A stretch of DNA of 64,000 nucleotides from Lysinibacillus pakistanensis. GTDB lineage: Bacteria > Bacillota > Bacilli > Bacillales_A > Planococcaceae. The stretch spans positions 1,052,501-1,116,500 of the forward strand of contig NZ_CP126101.1 of assembly GCF_030123245.1 (NCBI RefSeq), in the 5' to 3' direction. Below are positions 8,570 to 19,124 of the stretch, one piece after another. The notes under the pieces were generated by a model. That model did no database searches. It had not been told where the DNA came from and saw only the letters and a list, made by a program, of their open reading frames with translations. The translations under genes and the position numbers were made by a program. Positions within the stretch are counted from its first letter, which is position 1, and each line of letters starts with the position of its first letter.

Positions 8570-9552
8570 AAAAGTCAACAAGTATGATGCTAGGGACAGT
8601 TAGTGCAGCGGCGATGGTTTTAGCTGCATGTGGAGGGGCAGAAGCAGATTCCAAAGACCAAGTGATTATTTATTCAAATGCTGATGATGAAGCAATAGAG
8701 GTAATGGAATCAACATTAGATGACAAAGGCTATAAAGGAAAGTATTTAATACAATCTTTCGGTACTTCTGAGCTAGGTGGAAAAATGATGGCTGAAGGGA
8801 AAGAAATAGAAGCAGATGTCGTAACAATGGCTTCTTATTTTATAGAAAGTGCGCAAACCTCCAAATCGATGTTTGTGGATATCTCTTCAGACCTTAAGCC
8901 TCTTGATGGTGGTGTTACGTATGCATTGCCGATTTTAGGAAATGTCGGCTCGATCTTTATCAATACGGATGTTTTACAACAGAAAGGGCTATCTGTACCA
9001 AAAACGATTAAGGATTTTACAGATCCTGCCTATAAGGATTTAGTGTCATTTCCAAATATAATGGATTCATCAACTGGCTGGCTTTTAGTACAGGCCATTA
9101 TCAAAGAATATGGAGAGCAGGAAGGGAAAAAAGTTTTAGCAGATTTAATTAAAAATGCTGGACCTCATATTGAGAGCTCAGGCTCAGGTCCTATTAAAAA
9201 GGTGAAAACAGGTGAAGTAGCAGCTGGCTTTGGCTTACGAATTCAAGCTATTGATGCTAAAAATGAAGGATTGCCAATCGATTATATTGATCCAACAGAA
9301 GGAAACTTCACACTTACAGAGTCTGTGGCTGTTGTGGATAAAGAGGGAGATGAAGCGCTAGCCAAAGAAATAGCGAAAGTAATTGTAACAGAGGCACGCG
9401 GTGGTCTATTAGAGCAATATCCTGTAGCGCTTTATGAAGGAGAGCAAGTAAAGACTGAGCATGTGCCAGCTCACCTTAAAAAATGGGATACAACTTTAAC
9501 GGTAGATTTGTTAGAAAAACACCAAGCATTCTTTAAAGAAGCCCAACAATAA
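8566..9552 (+). CDS. 2-aminoethylphosphonate ABC transporter substrate-binding lipoprotein
   Basis: 328 residues. Lipoprotein signal peptide with lipobox LAAC (Cys about residue 21), then a type-2 periplasmic-binding fold of the iron(III)/aminoethylphosphonate class (VIIYSNADDEAIE opening strand). It is expected to be anchored on the outer face of the membrane and to deliver substrate to the permease. The start overlaps the permease stop by four bases. The next gene, phnW, begins 13 bases downstream and acts on the presumed cargo. Confidence 0.88.
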   Translation: MKKSTSMMLGTVSAAAMVLAACGGAEADSKDQVIIYSNADDEAIEVMESTLDDKGYKGKYLIQSFGTSELGGKMMAEGKEIEADVVTMASYFIESAQTSKSMFVDISSDLKPLDGGVTYALPILGNVGSIFINTDVLQQKGLSVPKTIKDFTDPAYKDLVSFPNIMDSSTGWLLVQAIIKEYGEQEGKKVLADLIKNAGPHIESSGSGPIKKVKTGEVAAGFGLRIQAIDAKNEGLPIDYIDPTEGNFTLTESVAVVDKEGDEALAKEIAKVIVTEARGGLLEQYPVALYEGEQVKTEHVPAHLKKWDTTLTVDLLEKHQAFFKEAQQ

Positions 9553-9565
9553 GGAGTTATAGAAA

Positions 9566-10666
9566 ATGAGTAGCTATAAATTATTGACACCAGGACCATT
9601 AACGACAACTGAAACGGTTAAACGGGAAATGTTAAAAGATCGCTGTACATGGGATGATGACTATAAAAATGTTACACAAGTCATTCGTAAGCAGCTCTTG
9701 GATTTAGCACAAGTTGATGAATCTGAGTACACGGCAGTGCTTATGCAAGGGAGTGGAAGTTTTGTAGTAGAGTCTGTTCTAACAACGGCTATAGGTGAAG
9801 AGGATAAAGTGCTAATACTAACAAATGGTGCTTATGGAGAAAGAATTGTTGAAATGGCCGAAGTGTTAAAGCTGCAGCATGTTGTTTATAGTGTTCCCTA
9901 TGATGAACAGCCCTCTTCATTAGAAGTACAAGCTTTACTTGAAAAAGACCCGAGTATTACACATGTAGCTGTCGTTCATTGTGAAACGACCACTGGTATG
10001 TTAAATCCAATTAAAAAAATTGGAGAAGTTGTTCATTCGTTCAATAAAATGTTCATCGTGGATGCTATGAGCAGTTTTGGTGGTGTACCGATGGATTTAT
10101 CAGGCTTGTATATTGATTTTTGCATTAGTAGTGCCAATAAATGTATTCAAGGTGTCCCAGGGTTTGGATTTGTTATTGCTAAAACAGAGGTATTAGAAAA
10201 ATGTAATGGACAGGCTCGTAGTGTGGCATTAGATTTATACAATCAATGGGAAGTCATGAAAAAAGACGGTAAGTGGAGATTCACCTCACCTACTCATGTA
10301 GTAGCTGCTTTTGCGAAGGCATTAGAGGAGCTTATGGAAGAAGGCGGAATCAGTGCCCGCTATGAACGTTATGCAGAGAATAATCAACTACTGCGCTCTC
10401 GTTTGTCAGCACTTGGATTTAAAGCGTATATTACGGAAGAACTACAATCGCCAATTATTACAACATTTTTGTTCCCACATAAAGAGTTCTCTTTTGAGCA
10501 TTTTTATCATGAAATGAAAAAAGCGGGCTTTGTTATCTATCCAGGCAAGCTGACAGATGTGGATACATTCCGTATAGGTAATATTGGTGATATACATGAA
10601 GAAGATATGCTTGCGTTATGTGAAGTCATTGAAAATTATATGGTGGTGAAAAACAATGAAAATTGA
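9566..10666 (+). CDS. phnW: 2-aminoethylphosphonate--pyruvate transaminase
   Basis: 366 residues, matching PhnW. It begins with the family signature LLTPGPLTTTETVK; the PLP lysine is Lys192 in SSANKCIQGVPGFGF, and the cofactor-ring region is DAMSSFGGV. It transfers the amino group of 2-aminoethylphosphonate to pyruvate, giving phosphonoacetaldehyde and alanine. AGGAG precedes ATG 9566. Its 3' end overlaps phnX by 11 bases, so the reactive aldehyde product is made alongside the enzyme that consumes it. Cytoplasmic. Confidence 0.95.
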   Translation: MSSYKLLTPGPLTTTETVKREMLKDRCTWDDDYKNVTQVIRKQLLDLAQVDESEYTAVLMQGSGSFVVESVLTTAIGEEDKVLILTNGAYGERIVEMAEVLKLQHVVYSVPYDEQPSSLEVQALLEKDPSITHVAVVHCETTTGMLNPIKKIGEVVHSFNKMFIVDAMSSFGGVPMDLSGLYIDFCISSANKCIQGVPGFGFVIAKTEVLEKCNGQARSVALDLYNQWEVMKKDGKWRFTSPTHVVAAFAKALEELMEEGGISARYERYAENNQLLRSRLSALGFKAYITEELQSPIITTFLFPHKEFSFEHFYHEMKKAGFVIYPGKLTDVDTFRIGNIGDIHEEDMLALCEVIENYMVVKNNEN

Positions 10667-11459
10667 AACAGTTATTTTTGATTGGGCTGGAACAGCAGTT
10701 GATTTTGGTTGCTTTGCCCCTGTAAATGTCTTTTTGACCATTTTTGAGGATGCTGGTGTAACAGTAACGCTTGAAGAGGCTCGTAAACCAATGGGCATGC
10801 TGAAAATCGATCATATTCGTACAATGCTAGAAATGCCAAGAATTCAAGAAGAATGGAAACGAGTTCATGGTCAATCCTTTACAGAAGAGGATGTACAAAC
10901 ACTATACAAAGAATTTGAGTCGAAGCTATGGGAATCTTTAGCGGCCTTTACAAATCCTATTCAGTATGTGAAGGAAACAGTACAACAATTAAGAGAAACG
11001 GGTATTCGAATTGGCTCTACAACAGGCTATACAGATTCAATGATGGAAGTAGTCACACAGCATGCAGCGATGAAGGGGTATCAGCCTGATTTTCTAGTAA
11101 CTCCTACCCAAGTTGGAGATAAAGGACGTCCTTATCCATATATGATTTTCAAAAATATGGAGGCGTTAGGGTCAAAATCGACGAAGCAGGTTGTGAAGAT
11201 TGGTGATACAACGTCAGATATAAAGGAAGCATTGAATGCGGGCGTCTGGGCTGTTGGTGTTATTATTGGAAGTTCTGAGATGGGTCTTTCTGAAGAGGAA
11301 TTCAACTCATTATCTGTGGAGGAACAACAAATCGAAATTCAGAAAGCGAAGCGTATTTTTGAGGAGATAGGTGCTCATTATACAATTGAAACTATGAAAG
11401 AGCTACCTGCGTTAATTGAAACTATTAATAATGGTTTAAAACTAGAATCAGTGGTGTAA
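10656..11459 (+). CDS. phnX: Phosphonoacetaldehyde hydrolase (phosphonatase)
   Basis: 267 residues. HAD fold with the phosphonatase version of motif I, FDWAGTAVDFG: Asp9 nucleophile and Ala in place of the second Asp (residue 11). The Schiff-base lysine is Lys50 in RKPMGMLKIDH, matching the lysine of the B. cereus enzyme. It cleaves phosphonoacetaldehyde to acetaldehyde and phosphate. It is the last gene of the operon and ends at a terminator. GGTGGTG within the phnW end supplies the ribosome site. Confidence 0.95.
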   Translation: MKIETVIFDWAGTAVDFGCFAPVNVFLTIFEDAGVTVTLEEARKPMGMLKIDHIRTMLEMPRIQEEWKRVHGQSFTEEDVQTLYKEFESKLWESLAAFTNPIQYVKETVQQLRETGIRIGSTTGYTDSMMEVVTQHAAMKGYQPDFLVTPTQVGDKGRPYPYMIFKNMEALGSKSTKQVVKIGDTTSDIKEALNAGVWAVGVIIGSSEMGLSEEEFNSLSVEEQQIEIQKAKRIFEEIGAHYTIETMKELPALIETINNGLKLESVV

Positions 11460-11471
11460 ACCTCTGGAAAG

Positions 11472-11510
11472 AGCCTTTTAGTTGTGGATAAACAATTAGA
11501 AGGTTTTTTT
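11472..11510 (+). terminator. Terminator of the phosphonate operon
   Basis: 14-bp stem with three G-T pairs (11472-11485 and 11492-11505), loop of 6, ending in a run of seven T. Confidence 0.82.
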
Positions 11511-11641
11511 ATGGCTTAGAAAGGGAAATGGTAGATGGACACAATAAAATGAAGAGTAAAATATGATTAATGAATGGGTTACAAAAAAATAACCTCGGCA
11601 GAAAGGAAATAACTGCAGAGGCTTGTTTGCTTGATGGATTT

Positions 11642-12199
11642 TTAGTCACGCTCAAAAGGAATTGAATCGGGAATTTCCTCAAATGGATTTTTTTCATTAA
11701 TTCGGTCGTAAAACATTATACCGTTCAGATGATCTAATTCATGCTGGAATGCGATAGCAGGTAAGCCTTTAAGACGCATTTTTTTCTCTTCTCCGTCGAT
11801 TGTTTTAAATTTTACTGTAATGCGAGCATGACGAGGAACATAGCCAGGGACGTTGCGATCTACAGAAAGACAGCCTTCGCCAGCAGTAAGATACGTATTT
11901 TCTACAGAGTGACTAACAATTTTAGGGTTAATTGCTACAAAGCTTAGTTGCTCACCATCATCATCTTGCAAATGTAAGGCGAACATTCGATGTAGACTAT
12001 TGACTTGATTGGCAGCTAATCCAATGCCGCTACGTAAATCATATTTATCTGCCATTTCAGGATCTTGACTGTTGATGAGATATTGAAGCATATCTGCTGC
12101 AAGCTGTTTCACTTCTTCGGTTAACGGAAATTTAACTTCCTCAGCTTTCGTGCGTAAAGTCGGATGACCTTCGCGTATAATATCATCCATTAAAATCAT
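11642..12199 (-). CDS. def: Peptide deformylase
   Basis: 185 residues. All three deformylase motifs are present: GIGLAANQV (motif 1), EGCLSV with the metal Cys (motif 2), and QHELDHLNG with the metal histidines (motif 3). The insertion between motifs and the length indicate a type 2 (Gram-positive) enzyme, like B. subtilis DefB/YkrB. It removes the N-formyl group from nascent proteins at the ribosome. AAGGAAG precedes ATG 12199. In B. subtilis it lies between ykrA and the pdh operon; that order is kept here except for the inserted phosphonate locus. Confidence 0.96.
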   Translation of the reverse strand: MILMDDIIREGHPTLRTKAEEVKFPLTEEVKQLAADMLQYLINSQDPEMADKYDLRSGIGLAANQVNSLHRMFALHLQDDDGEQLSFVAINPKIVSHSVENTYLTAGEGCLSVDRNVPGYVPRHARITVKFKTIDGEEKKMRLKGLPAIAFQHELDHLNGIMFYDRINEKNPFEEIPDSIPFERD

Positions 12200-12492
12200 A
12201 TGTGAATCTTCCTTTCAATCTTTGTGTGCCTTATATATAAGTATACATCACACATAATAACAATCACATGAAAAAAGATCTTATTTGACTATACTTAAAA
12301 AATTTTTCTATAGCTATTAGATTATCTATAACTGGGCATTCTACTATTGGTATGCATGGAAGAAAACCTAATGTTTATGCATGTTATATGAGTTGTTGTA
12401 ATACAGATGGTGTTAATAGGTGGTACAGTATAAGACAGCTTTATTGAATTGTTATTTTAGAAAAAATCTTTGTTTGGACGCATAATATATGA

Positions 12493-12521
12493 TTGACCGA
12501 CAGTATTTTATTCAGTATACT
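12493..12521 (+). promoter_or_regulatory. Sigma-A promoter of the pdh operon
   Basis: TTGACC (12493-12498), 17-base spacer, TATACT (12516-12521), about 70 bases upstream of pdhA. The rest of the 393-base def-pdhA gap shows no gene or RNA motif. Confidence 0.78.
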
Positions 12522-12589
12522 GAGTCCTAAGAACAAGTTGTACTAGTTAAATAGTGATTTATTTTAATACAGTTGAAAGGGAGATGTGA

Positions 12590-13708
<1,119 letters not shown>

Positions 13709-13711
13709 CCT

Positions 13712-14689
13712 ATGGCACAAATGACAATGATTCAAGCAATTACAGATGCACTTCGCACAGAATTAAAGAATGATGATAACGTTCTTGTATTCGGGGAAGA
13801 TGTAGGTGTCAACGGTGGGGTATTCCGCGCAACTGAAGGCCTACAAAAAGAATTTGGTGTAGACCGCGTATTCGATACACCATTAGCAGAATCGGGTATT
13901 GGTGGCTTAGCTATTGGCCTTTCTCTTCAAGGATTCCGTCCAGTTCCTGAAATTCAGTTCTTCGGCTTTGTTTATGAAGTAATGGATTCAATTAGTGGTC
14001 AGTTAGCACGTATGAGCTATCGTAGCGGTGGTGTCTATAATGCACCAGTAACAATTCGTTCTCCATTTGGTGGTGGAGTACATACACCAGAAATGCACTC
14101 AGATAGTTTAGAGAGTTTAATGACAGCGCAACCAGGGTTAACTGTTGTTGTACCATCTACTCCATACGATGCGAAAGGCTTACTGATTTCATCTATTCGA
14201 AATGATAACCCAGTCATTTTCTTAGAGCATTTAAAACTATATCGTTCATTCCGCGAAGAGGTGCCTGAGGAAGCATATGAAATTCCACTTGGCAAAGCGG
14301 ATGTAAAACGTGAAGGTAAGGATTTAACGATTGTTGCTTATGGTTTAATGGTACACGAAAGCTTGAAGGCTGCAGAAGAGCTTGAAAAAGAAGGTCACTC
14401 TGTAGAGGTTATAGACTTACGTACGATTCAACCAATTGATATAGAAACAATTATTGCATCTGTTGAAAAAACAGGTCGTGCAATCGTTGTACAAGAAGCG
14501 CAAAAACAAGCAGGTATCGCTGCAAATGTAGTAGCAGAAATCACAGAACGTGCAATTTTAAGCTTAGAAGCTCCTGTACTTCGTGTGGCTGCACCAGATA
14601 CTGTGTACCCATTCCCACAAGCTGAAGGTGTTTGGTTACCGAACTATAAAGATGTAATGGAAACAGCGAAAAAAGTTTTAACATTCTAA
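13712..14689 (+). CDS. pdhB: Pyruvate dehydrogenase E1 component, beta subunit
   Basis: 325 residues. Transketolase-type pyrimidine domain (residues ~4-180, with GEDVG near 29 and the DTPLAESGI catalytic loop near 55) followed by the transketolase C-terminal domain ([11 protein letters not shown], ~200-315). Forms the alpha2beta2 E1 tetramer with PdhA and helps bind thiamine diphosphate. GGAG precedes ATG 13712. Lies second in pdhABCD. Confidence 0.97.
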   Translation: MAQMTMIQAITDALRTELKNDDNVLVFGEDVGVNGGVFRATEGLQKEFGVDRVFDTPLAESGIGGLAIGLSLQGFRPVPEIQFFGFVYEVMDSISGQLARMSYRSGGVYNAPVTIRSPFGGGVHTPEMHSDSLESLMTAQPGLTVVVPSTPYDAKGLLISSIRNDNPVIFLEHLKLYRSFREEVPEEAYEIPLGKADVKREGKDLTIVAYGLMVHESLKAAEELEKEGHSVEVIDLRTIQPIDIETIIASVEKTGRAIVVQEAQKQAGIAANVVAEITERAILSLEAPVLRVAAPDTVYPFPQAEGVWLPNYKDVMETAKKVLTF

Positions 14690-14712
14690 TGAACTAGAAA
14701 GGATGGGTACAC

Positions 14713-16059
14713 ATGGCATTTGAATTTAGATTACCAGATATCGGTGAGGGTATTCACGAAGGCGAAATTGTGAAATGGTTCGTCAAGGCTGGCGATACAG
14801 TAAAAGAAGACGATATTCTTTGCGAAGTGCAAAATGATAAAGCGGTAGTTGAAATCCCTTCACCAGTTGAAGGAACAGTAGAGGAAGTTTTAGTAGGAGA
14901 AGGAACAGTTGCTGTTGTGGGCGATGTCTTAATCCGATTTGATGCACCCGGCTATGAAGACTTAAAGTTAAAAGGTGACGATCATGCTGAGGCGAAAACA
15001 GAAGCACAAGTTCAAGCAACTGCTGAATCTGGTCAGAACGTAGAGAAAGCTCCTGTTAATGAGGAGAAGGCTCCAGTAAAAGATGAGGCAGCACCAGAAA
15101 AAGTGGAGACAGTTGTCGATGATACTAAACGTGTAATTGCGATGCCTTCTGTACGTAAATTTGCACGAGATAACGATGTAAACATCCGTGAAGTAAAGGG
15201 AACAGGCAAAAACGGTCGAATCTTAAAAGAAGATATTGAAAACTTCTTAAAAGGTGGCGGTACTATTGAAGCTGAAGCATCAACTGTAGAAACAGCAGAA
15301 GCAGCAGTTGAGCAAGATAAAACTACTTCAGTCGCACCAGTAATTCTCGAAGGGGAATTCCCAGAGACTCGTGAGAAAATGTCAGGTATTCGAAAAGCGA
15401 TTGCCAAAGCAATGGTACACTCGAAACAAACAGCTCCTCATGTTACACTAATGGATGAAGTCGATGTAACAGCTCTTGTAGCACATCGAAAAAAATTCAA
15501 AGATATCGCTGCCGAAAAAGGTGTTAAATTAACATATCTACCATATGTAGTCAAAGCACTTATTTCAACTTTACGCGAGTTCCCAGAATTTAACCGCTCC
15601 TTAGATGATGCAACACAAGAAATTATTCAAAAGCATTACTATAATATCGGTATTGCTGCAGATACTGAAAAAGGCTTACTAGTACCAGTTATTAAGCATG
15701 CAGATCGTAAATCTGTATTTGCAGTGTCTAATGAAATCAATGAGTTAGCGACGAAAGCCCGTGAAGGCAAGCTTGCGCCACATGAAATGAAAGGTGCTTC
15801 CATGTCCATTACGAATATTGGCTCTGCAGGAGGACAATGGTTCACACCAGTTATTAATCATCCTGAAGTAGCAATTCTAGGTATTGGTCGAATTTCAGAA
15901 AAACCTGTAATAAAAAATGGTGAAATTGTAGCCGCACCTGTGTTAGCATTATCATTGAGCTTTGATCATCGTATGATCGATGGAGCCACTGCGCAAAATG
16001 CTTTAAATCACTTAAAGCGTTTGTTAAGTGAGCCAGAATTATTATTAATGGAGGCGTAA
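14713..16059 (+). CDS. pdhC: Dihydrolipoyllysine acetyltransferase, E2 of pyruvate dehydrogenase
   Basis: 448 residues. Domains in order: one lipoyl domain (1-80) with the lipoylated Lys43 in [12 protein letters not shown]; an Ala/Glu/Pro-rich linker (85-135); a peripheral-subunit-binding domain (~140-178, [11 protein letters not shown]); a second flexible linker; and the acyltransferase core with catalytic His near 419 in SFDHRMIDG. It forms the structural core of the complex and passes the acetyl group to CoA. GAAAGGATGGG precedes ATG 14713. Third gene of the operon; pdhD follows 5 bases after its stop. Confidence 0.97.
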   Translation: MAFEFRLPDIGEGIHEGEIVKWFVKAGDTVKEDDILCEVQNDKAVVEIPSPVEGTVEEVLVGEGTVAVVGDVLIRFDAPGYEDLKLKGDDHAEAKTEAQVQATAESGQNVEKAPVNEEKAPVKDEAAPEKVETVVDDTKRVIAMPSVRKFARDNDVNIREVKGTGKNGRILKEDIENFLKGGGTIEAEASTVETAEAAVEQDKTTSVAPVILEGEFPETREKMSGIRKAIAKAMVHSKQTAPHVTLMDEVDVTALVAHRKKFKDIAAEKGVKLTYLPYVVKALISTLREFPEFNRSLDDATQEIIQKHYYNIGIAADTEKGLLVPVIKHADRKSVFAVSNEINELATKAREGKLAPHEMKGASMSITNIGSAGGQWFTPVINHPEVAILGIGRISEKPVIKNGEIVAAPVLALSLSFDHRMIDGATAQNALNHLKRLLSEPELLLMEA

Positions 16060-16064
16060 CAAAA

Positions 16065-17480
16065 ATGGTAGTAGGAGATTTCCCAATCGAAACAGATACT
16101 CTTGTCATTGGTTCAGGTCCTGGAGGATATGTAGCAGCAATTCGTGCAGCTCAAACTGGCCAAAAAGTAACAATCGTTGAAAAAAATGTACTTGGTGGTG
16201 TGTGCTTAAACGTAGGCTGTATCCCATCAAAAGCATTAATTTCAGTAGGTCACCGTTTTGAGCAAGCTAAACATTCAGATGACATGGGAATCATCGCTTC
16301 TGATGTGAAATTAGACTTCTCAAAAGCACAAGCATTTAAAGACAGCGTTGTTAAAAAATTAACTGGCGGTGTTGAAGGCTTACTTAAAGGAAACAAAGTT
16401 GAAATTGTACAAGGTGAAGCTTATTTCGTTGACGCTCATTCAGTGCGTATCATCAATGGTGAATCTGCTCAAACTTACACATTTAACAATGTCATTATTG
16501 CAACAGGTTCTCGTCCAGTTGAAATTCCAACATTCAAATTCTCTGATCGCGTGCTAAATTCTACAGGTGCACTTTCTTTACAAGAAGTTCCTGGTAAATT
16601 AGTTGTTATCGGTGGAGGTTATATTGGTACAGAGCTAGGCTCAGCTTACGCAAACCTGGGCTCTCAAGTAACAATTATTGAAGGCGGAAAAGATATTTTA
16701 GCTGGCTTCGAAAAACAAATGACTCAAATCGTGAAAAAAGGCCTTAAAAAGAAAGGCGTTGAAATGGAAGTTAACGCATCTGCAAAAGGCGTTGAAGAAA
16801 CTGAAAACGGCGTAGTAGTAACTTATGAAGTTGGCGGAGAAGAGAAAAAAGTTGAAGCTGATTACGTATTAGTTACTGTAGGTCGTCGTCCAAATACAGA
16901 TGAAATGGGCCTTGCTGAAATCGGAGTTGAATTCGGTGAACGTGGTCTAATCAATGTTGACAAACAATGTCGTACAAATATTCCAAATATCTATGCAATT
17001 GGTGATATTGTAGCTGGTCCTCAGCTTGCTCATAAAGCATCTTACGAAGGTAAAGTTGCTGCTGAAGCAATCGCTGGTGAAAAATCAATCGTTGATTATT
17101 TAGCTATTCCTGCTGTATGCTTCACAGATCCAGAAATGGCAACAGTTGGTTATAACGAAGATGAAGCGAAAGCTGAAGGCATTGAATACACTGCAGCGAA
17201 ATTCCCATTCGCAGCAAATGGTCGTGCACTTGCATTAAACCAAACAGAAGGTTTCGTGAAGCTTGTTGCTCGTAAAGAAGACGGCTTATTAATCGGTGCT
17301 CAAATCGTTGGTGCTGGTGCATCTGATATGATCGCTGAAATGGGCTTAGCAATCGAAGGCGGTATGACTGCTGAAGATATCGCATTAACAATTCACGCTC
17401 ACCCAACATTAGGTGAAATTACAATGGAAGCTGCTGAAGTATTACTTGGCAACCCAATCCATATTGTTACAAAAAAATAA
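16065..17480 (+). CDS. pdhD: Dihydrolipoamide dehydrogenase, E3 of pyruvate dehydrogenase
   Basis: 471 residues. FAD-binding [15 protein letters not shown] (16-30), redox disulfide in [18 protein letters not shown]-binding [12 protein letters not shown], and the C-terminal dimer interface with the catalytic His-Glu pair in [13 protein letters not shown]. It reoxidises the E2 lipoyl groups with NAD. GGAGGCG upstream of ATG 16065 lies in the pdhC end. The E3 is probably shared with the other 2-oxoacid dehydrogenases, as in B. subtilis. The operon terminates 14 bases after the stop. Confidence 0.97.
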   Translation: MVVGDFPIETDTLVIGSGPGGYVAAIRAAQTGQKVTIVEKNVLGGVCLNVGCIPSKALISVGHRFEQAKHSDDMGIIASDVKLDFSKAQAFKDSVVKKLTGGVEGLLKGNKVEIVQGEAYFVDAHSVRIINGESAQTYTFNNVIIATGSRPVEIPTFKFSDRVLNSTGALSLQEVPGKLVVIGGGYIGTELGSAYANLGSQVTIIEGGKDILAGFEKQMTQIVKKGLKKKGVEMEVNASAKGVEETENGVVVTYEVGGEEKKVEADYVLVTVGRRPNTDEMGLAEIGVEFGERGLINVDKQCRTNIPNIYAIGDIVAGPQLAHKASYEGKVAAEAIAGEKSIVDYLAIPAVCFTDPEMATVGYNEDEAKAEGIEYTAAKFPFAANGRALALNQTEGFVKLVARKEDGLLIGAQIVGAGASDMIAEMGLAIEGGMTAEDIALTIHAHPTLGEITMEAAEVLLGNPIHIVTKK

Positions 17481-17494
17481 TTAGATAATATGAA

Positions 17495-17529
17495 ACGGTT
17501 ATAAAGCATTAGCTTTATAGCCGTTTTTT
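17495..17529 (+). terminator. Terminator of the pdh operon
   Basis: 13-bp stem ACGGTTATAAAGC / GCTTTATAGCCGT (17495-17507, 17512-17524; one G-T pair), then six T. Confidence 0.94.
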
Positions 17530-17687
17530 GTATATTGCTTCTAATTTTGATAAAGTTACTATATCGAATGAATATTCGAAAAGTATAATTCGACAACTGT
17601 ACCAAGATCTAGCAGAGATAGAATTTCATCGCTAGATATCAATGCCTACAGAGCAATAGAAGTGAACAATAAACTGGGGTGATGAAA

Positions 17688-18470
17688 ATGGAACTAGGAT
17701 TAAAGGGAAAAGTAGCTATTATTACAGGCTCAAGTAAAGGTATTGGCTATTATACAGCAATGCAACTTGTCAAAGAGGGAGCAAAAGTTGTGCTGAGTGC
17801 GCGTGGTGAAAAACAGCTCCAAGTGGCAGCTGGCTGTATTAAAAATGAAACAGGTGAGGATGTTTTAATCGTACCGACAGATATTACAAAAGAAAAAGAT
17901 TGTAAGTACTTAATTGAGCGCACAGTTGAGCATTTTGGAGGCTTGGATATACTTATCAATAATGCAGGTACAGCCTCAGCAAACCCATTTGAATCAGTTA
18001 GTAGTGAGCTATGGCAGGCTGATTTAGATTTGAAGGTATTTGGTGCTGTCCATTGTTCAAAATTCGCTGTTCCTTATATGCGTAAGGCTGGAGGCGGAGC
18101 GATTGTCAATGTAACGGCTGTTATGGCTAAAACGCCACCTGCTAGTTCCCTCCCTACTACTGTAAGTCGAGCAGCTGGTCTTGCATTAACAAAAGCGATG
18201 AGTAAGGACTTAGGAAAAGATAATATTCGTGTGAATTCTGTATGTATAGGGCTAATTCGTAGTGACCAAATCGAAAAAAAATGGAAGAAGGAAGAACCTG
18301 AGCTTGCTTGGGAAGCGTATTCTCGCAAAGTCGGTCAAACAATTCCCCTTGGTCGTGTAGGGGATACAGAAGAAGCAGCAAATGTCATTACTTTTTTAGT
18401 ATCAGATGCAGCAAGTTATGTAACAGGTACTTCAGTGAATATTGATGGTGGGTCTGGACATGCATTATAG
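17688..18470 (+). CDS. SDR-fold protein lacking the catalytic tetrad
   Basis: 260 residues with a clear short-chain dehydrogenase fold: TGSSKGIG cofactor motif (13-20), DILINNAG (87-94) and a C-terminal YVTGTSVNIDGG. The catalytic positions are replaced: alignment by eye to FabG-type enzymes puts Ala144 at the Ser, Thr157 at the Tyr and Arg161 at the Lys, and Asp114 at the Asn position. So it binds a dinucleotide but may not be a classical oxidoreductase. ATG 17688 has GGGGTG 6 bases upstream; GTG 17679 is an alternative. It stands alone between pdh and lrgA-like genes, with its own terminator. Substrate unknown. Confidence 0.85.
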   Translation: MELGLKGKVAIITGSSKGIGYYTAMQLVKEGAKVVLSARGEKQLQVAAGCIKNETGEDVLIVPTDITKEKDCKYLIERTVEHFGGLDILINNAGTASANPFESVSSELWQADLDLKVFGAVHCSKFAVPYMRKAGGGAIVNVTAVMAKTPPASSLPTTVSRAAGLALTKAMSKDLGKDNIRVNSVCIGLIRSDQIEKKWKKEEPELAWEAYSRKVGQTIPLGRVGDTEEAANVITFLVSDAASYVTGTSVNIDGGSGHAL

Positions 18471-18560
18471 GATTTTGAAAAATTGAGCACCTTAAAATTT
18501 TTTGAGAAAAGAAATATGTATCGATGTCCAAATAAAGACGTGTTTAATTATTGTATAAAG

Positions 18561-18600
18561 AGAAGATGGCTTAAATTGTGTAAGAGCTATCTTCTTTTTC
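18561..18600 (+). terminator. Terminator of the SDR gene
   Basis: 11-bp stem AGAAGATGGCT / AGCTATCTTCT (18561-18571, 18585-18595; one G-T pair) followed by TTTTTC. Confidence 0.85.
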
Positions 18601-18680
18601 TATTGTTTTTCTAAAATTATAATAGACAGAAAATTCCTACAGATGTAGAATAATCGTTATAGGGGGTGAAAAGTGGCGAA

Positions 18681-19124
18681 ATGTTGAACGAAAATTTTGC
18701 TGCATTGTTCTTGAAGGTTGTAAGGATTATTGTCCAAATTGGGATACTCAATATTTATTACTACATGGGCGTGGGCATTGTAACTTTATTACATGTACCT
18801 CTTCCAGGAAGCGTCATTGGTCTACTTTTATTAGCACTATCACTTCAATTTAAAATAATTAAAGTAGAATATATTCAAGATGGAGCGGGTTTTTTAATTG
18901 GGGTTTTAACCTTATTTTTCATTCCTGCAACAGTAGGGGTAATTGACTATCCAGAGCTTTTATCAACAACGGGACTGCTAATTATTTTGGCTGTTATAGC
19001 TAGTACATTAATTTCTATTTATATTACTGGATTGCTTACTCAAATGATTGAGAAGAAAGAGTTAGCCAAGAAAGAAACTGAAGCTGTTCTTGAAGAAGGA
19101 GAGGGGAAATTAACTGTTGATTGA
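18681..19124 (+). CDS. LrgA/CidA family membrane protein
   Basis: 147 residues from ATG 18681, with four predicted membrane helices and the family motif PLPGSVIGLLLL. LrgA/CidA proteins are small holin-like proteins that act with an LrgB/CidB partner in murein hydrolase control, overflow metabolite (pyruvate, acetate) transport or programmed lysis. The start is uncertain: AGGGGGTG lies 12-14 bases upstream of ATG 18681, and an in-frame GTG at 18666 overlaps that ribosome site. The C-terminal tail is Glu/Lys-rich. The gene overlaps lrgB by 8 bases, so the two are co-translated. Which of Lrg or Cid it matches best cannot be told by eye. Confidence 0.85.
   Translation: MLNENFAALFLKVVRIIVQIGILNIYYYMGVGIVTLLHVPLPGSVIGLLLLALSLQFKIIKVEYIQDGAGFLIGVLTLFFIPATVGVIDYPELLSTTGLLIILAVIASTLISIYITGLLTQMIEKKELAKKETEAVLEEGEGKLTVD

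Noticed and set aside
15033..15407. 124-residue minus-strand frame inside pdhC
   Set aside because: Shadow of the Ala/Glu-rich linker of the E2 protein, with Ser/Thr-rich translation and no ribosome site.
16369..16557. 62-residue plus-strand frame inside pdhD
   Set aside because: Out-of-frame shadow of the dihydrolipoamide dehydrogenase gene.
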